From an uncultured Bacilli bacterium (GTDB lineage Bacteria; Bacillota_I; Bacilli_A; RF39; UBA660), in contig CALVQH010000008.1 in the NCBI GenBank assembly GCA_944358115.1, positions 1 to 34,941 of the forward strand: a stretch of DNA of 34,941 bases. The letters are read 5' to 3'. Below the pieces are notes generated by a model. That model was not told the DNA's origin. It ran no database searches and worked only from the letters and a program-made list of their open reading frames with translations. The translations under genes were made by a program, and so were the position numbers. Shown piece by piece: positions 30,102-34,941 of the stretch (positions are counted from its first letter, which is position 1; every line of letters starts with the position of its first letter).

Positions 30102-30319
30102 TTGTCCTTTTCAAATACCATTTTTATATTATGTTTTTTACATATTTCTAAAATCGTTTCAAAATAAAATCTAGCATTACCTGTTTCAATATTTTTTATT
30201 CCATGTCTACTTCGACGATTAAGTTCTTTAGCTAGTTCTTCTTGAGTAAGCCCAGTCCACTCGCGGATGATTTTAAATGTTTCATGTGGTTCATAATCAT
30301 TGGCTAATAGCTTCATCAT
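30098..30319 (-). CDS. XRE-family helix-turn-helix regulator
   Basis: 73 residues. HTH from about 15 to 55: FKIIREWTGLTQEELAKELN, then RSRHGIKNIETGNARFYFET. No further domain, so it is a minimal Cro/antitoxin-like regulator; no toxin partner is seen beside it. Start ATG at 30319 has the SD GGGAGGT (30334-30328) 8 bases upstream, and TATAGT (30351-30346) is a possible -10. It is divergent from the surface-protein gene, whose promoter carries a palindrome that this protein may bind (inference). Confidence 0.82.
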   Translation of the reverse strand: MMKLLANDYEPHETFKIIREWTGLTQEELAKELNRRSRHGIKNIETGNARFYFETILEICKKHNIKMVFEKDN

Positions 30320-30374
30320 TTTTGTTTACCTCCCGAATTAAGGTTACTATAAAAAAACAAAGAATATTCAGAAA

Positions 30375-30408
30375 GTACCTTGACAAGGTACAATATTATT
30401 GTTATAAT
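30375..30408 (+). promoter_or_regulatory. Promoter of the surface protein gene with palindromic operator on the -35 box
   Basis: TTGACA (30380-30385), 17-base spacer, TATAAT (30403-30408): a consensus sigma-A promoter. The -35 box is inside GTACCTTGACAAGGTAC (30375-30391), a perfect inverted repeat with a single central base. Two further GTACC copies lie downstream at 30423-30427 and 30434-30438. Confidence 0.82.
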
Positions 30409-30498
30409 TCTATTATCATAGAGTACCCAATAAGTACCATTATATGTATTTGTTTTATCACAGTAAATGAAGCAATACTTCATGAAAGGAAGCGTATC

Positions 30499-31746
30499 AT
30501 GAAATTCGAGGTATTAAAACAAAGTCATTTAAAAAGAAACATTTTGATTGGAGTAGTAGTCGTACTTATATTAATAGCACTCATCCTCACATTCACAAGA
30601 GCTAAATATCGAGTAACCGAATCAATACCATTGGTAAATGGAACAATTAATTATAGTTTAGCTGATTTAAATATTGTTGCAATTACTGTAGATGGAGAAG
30701 CAAGTGATACGATACCCGAAGGCAATTATAAATTAACGGAAGAAAGCTATTGCACAGTAAACGACGAAGAAGATAGTAGCATAACTTTAAATTATGATAG
30801 CAGTACGCAAACATTAAGTGTAATTCCATTTACAACCAAAGGAACAAAATGCTATTTAGATTTTGAAAAGTTAAAAAGCGCAGCAGATACAATAGAAGAA
30901 CTATATCCAAACAACCAAGATATATTAGCCTATGATGATTATAATAATTTAAGATATATTAGTGCTAATCCGGATAACTACGTATATTTTAACTGCGATG
31001 ATTATAATAATTTGAACTCTAGTTCTTGTGAATTATGGCGAATCATAGGAGTATTTAATGAAGATACACATGGTATAAACGGAACAAAACTAGTAAAATT
31101 AGTACGCAATGATTCATTAGGCAATATCGCTTGGGATATTTATGATGGTAATAATTATACAAACAATTGGGAAACAGCAAATTTGCAAAAAGACTTAAAT
31201 GATAATTATTTACTAGGAAACACAATAGAAAATGAAAAGGGAATTACTCCAACAACAAGAGAAATGATTAGTACAATTACTTGGAAACTAGGAGGAACTA
31301 CTATAAACAATGATAGCGAAGAAGAGACATCAAGAACTTTTTATACAATAGAAAGATCAGAAACAGTATTTAATGATAATCCGACAACATGGATTGGGAA
31401 AATAGCATTAATATATCCAAGTGATTATGGGTATGCAACAAGTGGAGAAAATACAACAAGTAGAGAAATATGCCTAATAACAGCATTATTTAATTGGAAT
31501 TCAGCAAGTTTTAGCGATTGTAAAAATAATGATTGGCTCTATAACGGTGATGAAAAATGGACAATTACACCGGGTTCTCAATCTTATTTAGCATTTCATG
31601 TTGACAACGACGGTCATATTTATGCCAGCTCAGATGGGCTAGGTGAATTAAGAGACGTGTATCCAACAGTTTATTTATCATCATCCGTTGCTATTACCGG
31701 TGGTGAGGGCACAGAGCAAAATCCCTATACTTTAGCTCCTAATTGA
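30499..31746 (+). CDS. Membrane-anchored surface protein, function unknown
   Basis: 415 residues from ATG 30499, which has the SD AAAGGAAG just upstream; the open frame extends to 30277 but only through the promoter. A basic N-terminus and one membrane helix (about 13-34, NILIGVVVVLILIALILTFT) leave the rest outside. Distinct blocks are NPDNYVYFNCDDYNNL with CELWRIIGVF (about 154-185), a middle part with paired cysteines, and a C-terminal DVYPTVYLSSSVAITGGEGT / NPYTL block. The W-R-I-I-G-V block and C-terminal VYL-GG-GT-NPY pattern are ones I recall from many surface proteins of uncultured gut Bacillota; their role is not known. A divergent XRE gene probably regulates it. Confidence 0.78.
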   Translation: MKFEVLKQSHLKRNILIGVVVVLILIALILTFTRAKYRVTESIPLVNGTINYSLADLNIVAITVDGEASDTIPEGNYKLTEESYCTVNDEEDSSITLNYDSSTQTLSVIPFTTKGTKCYLDFEKLKSAADTIEELYPNNQDILAYDDYNNLRYISANPDNYVYFNCDDYNNLNSSSCELWRIIGVFNEDTHGINGTKLVKLVRNDSLGNIAWDIYDGNNYTNNWETANLQKDLNDNYLLGNTIENEKGITPTTREMISTITWKLGGTTINNDSEEETSRTFYTIERSETVFNDNPTTWIGKIALIYPSDYGYATSGENTTSREICLITALFNWNSASFSDCKNNDWLYNGDEKWTITPGSQSYLAFHVDNDGHIYASSDGLGELRDVYPTVYLSSSVAITGGEGTEQNPYTLAPN

Positions 31747-31831
31747 TTAAAGGGTTTCACTTTTATCTTTTCCTATTCATAAACGATCGCACACAAAATC
31801 AGATAAGCTCAGTAAAACTTATGACTGAAAA

Positions 31832-31858
31832 TTTTTGCCACTTGTGGCATTTTTTTTC
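31832..31858 (+). terminator. Terminator after the surface protein gene
   Basis: TGCCAC (31836-31841) and GTGGCA (31844-31849) around TT, with flanking A/T pairing and a long T run to 31858. The rest of 31747-31831 shows nothing I recognise. Confidence 0.8.
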
Positions 31859-31871
31859 ACTACAGTTTATC

Positions 31872-31900
31872 TAGACTTTGAAGTAATGTTTTGATAAAAT
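31872..31900 (+). promoter_or_regulatory. Promoter of lepA
   Basis: TAGACT (31872-31877), 17-base spacer, TAAAAT (31895-31900), just after the preceding terminator. Confidence 0.5.
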
Positions 31901-31916
31901 ATTATTGGTGTTAAAT

Positions 31917-33719
31917 ATGAAAAAAGAAAACATTCGTAACTTCTCAATTATAGCTCATATTGATCATGGTAAAAGTACGCTTGCTGACCGTATTTTAGAA
32001 TACACCGGTGCACTAGATAAAAGAGAAATGAAAGATCAAGTTCTAGATAATATGGATCTTGAACGAGAAAGAGGCATTACAATTAAATTAAATGCTGTTG
32101 AATTACACACGAATTACAACGGGGAAGAATATATTTTAAATTTAATTGATACTCCCGGTCATGTCGATTTTTCTTATGAAGTATCTCGTAGTCTAGCCGC
32201 TTGTGAAGGAGCCATATTAGTAGTAGATGCTGCCCAAGGAATTGAAGCACAAACCATTGCTAATCTCTATCTTGCCCTAGAACAAAATCTAACGATTATT
32301 CCCGTCATTAATAAAATAGATTTACCAAATGCTGATATCCCAAGAGTAACCGAAGAGTTAATAAGAGTATTCGGCTTTAAAGAAAGTGAAATCATTCTTT
32401 GTAGTGGTAAAACCGGAGAAGGAGTACCAAAGTTAGTGGAAGAAATTATCAAACGCATTCCGGCACCTAAAGTAGATCCAAATGCCAAAACAAGAGCATT
32501 AATCTTTGATAGTAAATATGATGCTTATCGTGGTGTCATTGCTCTTGTAAAAGTAGTGGATGGTTCTCTACATATTAAAGATCATATTAAATTAATGCAA
32601 AGTAATTCCGATTTTGAAATTGTCGAATTGGGGGTTTCAACTCCCAAAGAAGAAAAAAGAGAGGAATTAACAGTAGGAGAAGTTGGTTATGTTTGTGCAA
32701 GTATCAAAGATATTAGCAAAGTAGAAGTAGGAGATACGATTACGTTATTAAGTGATCCGGCAACTGAAGCCATCAAAGGATATAAACCGATGAAACCTAT
32801 GGTATATTCCGGCTTATTTCCTGTAGAACCTAATCGCTTTGAAGACTTAAAAGAAGCATTAAATAAATTAAAACTAAATGATGCTGCCTTAAATTTTGAG
32901 GCTGAAACATCTGATGCTTTAGGCTTTGGTTTTCGTACTGGATTCTTAGGCCTACTTCATATGGATGTCATTATGACTCGAATTGAAAGAGAATTTGGAA
33001 TTGATATTATTGCAACGAGTCCTAGTGTAATTTATGAAGTTAAACTCACAAATGGTGAAATCATTAAAATAGATTCTCCTAATAAAATGCCTGAACGTGG
33101 TAATATCATCTGGATTAAAGAGCCATTTATTTATACGAATATTATTGTTCCAAGTGAATTTATTGGCCCAATTATGGAATTATGTCAAGATAAACGTGGT
33201 AAATATAAAAGCATGGAATATATTGATGAGAAACGTGTTAATATTCACTATTATATTCCTCTATCCGAAATTGTTTATGATTTCTTTGATAAATTAAAAA
33301 GTTACACCAAAGGATATGCCTCATTCGATTATGAAATATCTGGCTATGAAACTTCTGATCTTGTTAAAATGGACATTTTACTAAATGGCGAACCGGTCGA
33401 TGCCCTAAGTATGATTGTTCACAAAGATTTTGCTTATGATAGAGGAAGAAAAATTGTAAAAAAATTAAAAGAATTAATTCCAAGACAGATGTTTGAGCTT
33501 CCCATTCAAGCGAGTATCGGTTCAAAAGTGATTGCCAGAGAAACGATAAGTGCGATGCGTAAAAACGTCCTTGCCAAGTGTTATGGTGGCGATGTATCAA
33601 GAAAAAGAAAGTTATTAGAGAAACAAAAAGAAGGAAAAAAGAGAATGAAAATGGTCGGTTCGGTAGAAGTACCACAAGAAGCCTTTTTAGCTGTTTTAAG
33701 TGGAGATGATGAAGTATGA
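31917..33719 (+). CDS. lepA: Elongation factor 4 (LepA)
   Basis: 600 residues from the ATG at 31917 (a TTG at 31905 is in frame but unsupported). A translational GTPase that back-translocates or remodels stalled ribosomes and aids 30S assembly. G1 AHIDHGKST (13-21), switch [13 protein letters not shown]3 [13 protein letters not shown]4 NKIDLPNAD. LepA-specific features follow: [18 protein letters not shown] and the C-terminal domain with [20 protein letters not shown]. The SD is weak (GGTG). The next gene overlaps by 4 bases; hemW lies beyond it, the conserved lepA-hemW order. Confidence 0.96.
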   Translation: MKKENIRNFSIIAHIDHGKSTLADRILEYTGALDKREMKDQVLDNMDLERERGITIKLNAVELHTNYNGEEYILNLIDTPGHVDFSYEVSRSLAACEGAILVVDAAQGIEAQTIANLYLALEQNLTIIPVINKIDLPNADIPRVTEELIRVFGFKESEIILCSGKTGEGVPKLVEEIIKRIPAPKVDPNAKTRALIFDSKYDAYRGVIALVKVVDGSLHIKDHIKLMQSNSDFEIVELGVSTPKEEKREELTVGEVGYVCASIKDISKVEVGDTITLLSDPATEAIKGYKPMKPMVYSGLFPVEPNRFEDLKEALNKLKLNDAALNFEAETSDALGFGFRTGFLGLLHMDVIMTRIEREFGIDIIATSPSVIYEVKLTNGEIIKIDSPNKMPERGNIIWIKEPFIYTNIIVPSEFIGPIMELCQDKRGKYKSMEYIDEKRVNIHYYIPLSEIVYDFFDKLKSYTKGYASFDYEISGYETSDLVKMDILLNGEPVDALSMIVHKDFAYDRGRKIVKKLKELIPRQMFELPIQASIGSKVIARETISAMRKNVLAKCYGGDVSRKRKLLEKQKEGKKRMKMVGSVEVPQEAFLAVLSGDDEV

Positions 33720-34168
33720 AAAAATATAGTGTAGCAGATATAAACGAAAATAATATCACAGAAATAGCAACACACTTTTTAGAAAGTGGCTTATCACTAA
33801 GAGCTTTTGCTAGTACTTTTTGTACATTTTCTCATGTAACCTTAAGAAGCAAATTTTATAGGTTGCTTCCCCTTGTAAATACCAATCTTTATGAACAAGT
33901 AATAGCAAAATTAGAACAAAATAGAGCTAAGAATATCAAAGAAGATCCAGAATCACGATTAAGAGTTCTCTTAGCAGTAAAATACCTTATAGAAAGTGAT
34001 TTAACCATTCCTGAAATTGCTGAAAAACTTGGTAGTACAGAATTTATAATTTATCGAGATTTAACAACGAGAATGATGGAATTAGAAGAATTAAATAATG
34101 ATGTGAAAAGACAAGTTCTTTTAAAACTGCAAGATCATAAAAGATACAATTTAATTCAAAGAAGGTGA
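33716..34168 (+). CDS. Putative regulator with two SpoIIID-like helix-turn-helix modules
   Basis: 150 residues. Residues about 82-143 resemble Spo[24 protein letters not shown], then [20 protein letters not shown] and [10 protein letters not shown], following the SpoIIID pattern KYI-E-T-IA-G-S-DLT-R-V-L-H. Residues about 12-63 repeat the same layout: [55 protein letters not shown]. So this looks like a fused duplication. SpoIIID (about 93 residues in Bacillus) is a mother-cell DNA-binding regulator. Here the gene is translationally coupled to lepA and stops 4 bases before hemW, an unusual place. DNA binding and a sporulation role are inference. Confidence 0.65.
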   Translation: MKKYSVADINENNITEIATHFLESGLSLRAFASTFCTFSHVTLRSKFYRLLPLVNTNLYEQVIAKLEQNRAKNIKEDPESRLRVLLAVKYLIESDLTIPEIAEKLGSTEFIIYRDLTTRMMELEELNNDVKRQVLLKLQDHKRYNLIQRR

Positions 34169-34172
34169 ACAA

Positions 34173-34941
34173 ATGGAAAAGATAAAATCTGTCTATATTC
34201 ATATTCCTTTTTGTAATAGCATCTGTTCCTACTGTGATTTTTGCAAAGTGGTATACTCTCATGATTGGGTTGGCCCTTATCTAAAAAGACTAGAAGAAGA
34301 AATTGATAATGCTTATATGGGAGAAGAAATTGAAACGCTTTATATTGGTGGAGGAACTCCAAGTTGCCTATCAATGGAAGAATTAGAGAGTCTGTTTCAA
34401 GTGATCGACAAATTAAAGAAATCAAAAACAATCGAATTTACTTTTGAATGTAATTTAAATGATATTGAAGAAGAAAAATTTAAGTTTCTGTATTCTAAAG
34501 GGGTTAACCGCCTAAGTATTGGGATTGAATCCTTTGATCCAGAAAAGCTAGAATTCATGAAAAGAACCAGCAATTTTAAAGATGCCAAAAAAAAGATGCA
34601 ACTATTAAGAAATATTGGCTTTCAAAACATAAATCTTGACTTAATGTATGCAATTCCGAATGAAACAATTAAAGTATTAAAAAAAGATGTAAAAAAAATA
34701 TTAAAATTAAAACCAGAACATATTAGTACTTATAGCCTCATCATTGAAAAAAATACATTAGTTGGTCTAAATAAAGTAAAGCCAATTGAAGAAGAGCATG
34801 ACTTTAAAATGTATGATACGATTTGTAAAAAGTTAAAGAAAAAAGGCTATCTTCATTATGAAGTATCAAACTTTGCTAAAAAAGGATATGAATCTAAGCA
34901 TAATTTAACCTACTGGAATAATGAAGAATATTATGGCTTTG
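34173..34941 (+). CDS. hemW: HemW-type radical SAM protein (partial, runs off the window)
   Basis: 256 codons are visible and the frame is open to the edge. N-terminal SVYIHIPFCNSICSYCDF carries the radical-SAM cysteines Cys14, Cys18, Cys21 (CxxxCxxC) of the 4Fe-4S site. IETLYIGGGTPSCLS, VNRLSIGIESFD, NLDLMYAIPNET and HYEVSNFAKKGYESKHN are all family motifs. HemW is a haem chaperone once annotated as oxygen-independent coproporphyrinogen oxidase. SD GAAGGTGA precedes ATG 34173. It follows lepA with one gene between. Confidence 0.92.
   Translation, partial: MEKIKSVYIHIPFCNSICSYCDFCKVVYSHDWVGPYLKRLEEEIDNAYMGEEIETLYIGGGTPSCLSMEELESLFQVIDKLKKSKTIEFTFECNLNDIEEEKFKFLYSKGVNRLSIGIESFDPEKLEFMKRTSNFKDAKKKMQLLRNIGFQNINLDLMYAIPNETIKVLKKDVKKILKLKPEHISTYSLIIEKNTLVGLNKVKPIEEEHDFKMYDTICKKLKKKGYLHYEVSNFAKKGYESKHNLTYWNNEEYYGF

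Noticed and set aside
30277-30498. N-terminal extension of the surface protein to 30277
   Set aside because: It runs antisense through the XRE gene start and across a consensus promoter and operator; the SD and membrane helix fit ATG 30499.
33364-33775. Minus-strand open frames opposite lepA
   Set aside because: They are shadows of the highly conserved lepA coding sequence; no RBS or homology.

Overview
The window is a strongly AT-rich, gene-dense stretch of a Bacillota (low-GC Gram-positive) chromosome. TGA is used as an ordinary stop (for example in lepA), so this is not the Mycoplasma code. Three clear sporulation proteins (SpoIIIAH, GerM, GerE) plus a SpoIIID-like regulator point to an endospore-forming ancestry. 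The compact layout, the short AlaRS and the many short orphan genes resemble the reduced-genome uncultured gut Bacilli/Clostridia lineages. That placement is inference; I cannot name a genus.

Layout. 1-1650: infC-rpmI-rplT behind a strong promoter and a leader that folds as a transcription attenuator (L20-leader type); infC appears to start at an ATA codon. 1690-3968: P-loop nucleotide kinase plus a shortened alaS. 4024-5369: PfkB-family sugar kinase and a small Smr-domain gene that looks frameshifted at its 3' end. 5454-6711: two unrecognised genes. 6785-8399: cysteine desulfurase SufS with scaffold/sulfurtransferase SufU. 8458-9021: orphan. 9102-10604: T-box leader and a variant serS.

10684-15474 is a surface/secretion operon: a membrane-anchored InlB-repeat protein, a CHAP-domain wall hydrolase, a membrane-anchored M4 metalloprotease, and a small membrane protein broken by a frameshift in a T run. 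15512-21132 holds a DUF4186 gene, then a tightly overlapping run: ABC-2 exporter pair, YgjP-type metallopeptidase, SPOUT rRNA methyltransferase, orphan, rimM, trmD, orphan. A tRNA-Arg(UCU) follows with its own promoter and terminator, then a 5'-truncated YhcG/DUF1016 nuclease remnant and rarA.

23377-27409 is a MarR-regulated heterodimeric multidrug-type ABC exporter, with a duplicated candidate operator at its promoter and the asymmetric ATP sites typical of such heterodimers. On the minus strand, 27423-29227, lie gerM, gerE and a stand-alone spoIIIAH; gerE and spoIIIAH carry sequences resembling sigma-K and sigma-E promoters. 29340-31746 holds a CmpB-family membrane protein, an XRE regulator, and a divergent membrane-anchored surface protein whose -35 box sits inside a perfect palindrome. 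31917-34941 is lepA, a gene with two SpoIIID-like helix-turn-helix modules, and the start of hemW, which runs off the window.

I found no CRISPR array, insertion sequence, rRNA gene or prophage. The best candidates for something little described are the CHAP/M4 surface operon, the tandem SpoIIID-like gene, and several unusual cis-elements: the infC ATA start, a hairpin between SD and start before DUF4186, and terminators built into stop codons.
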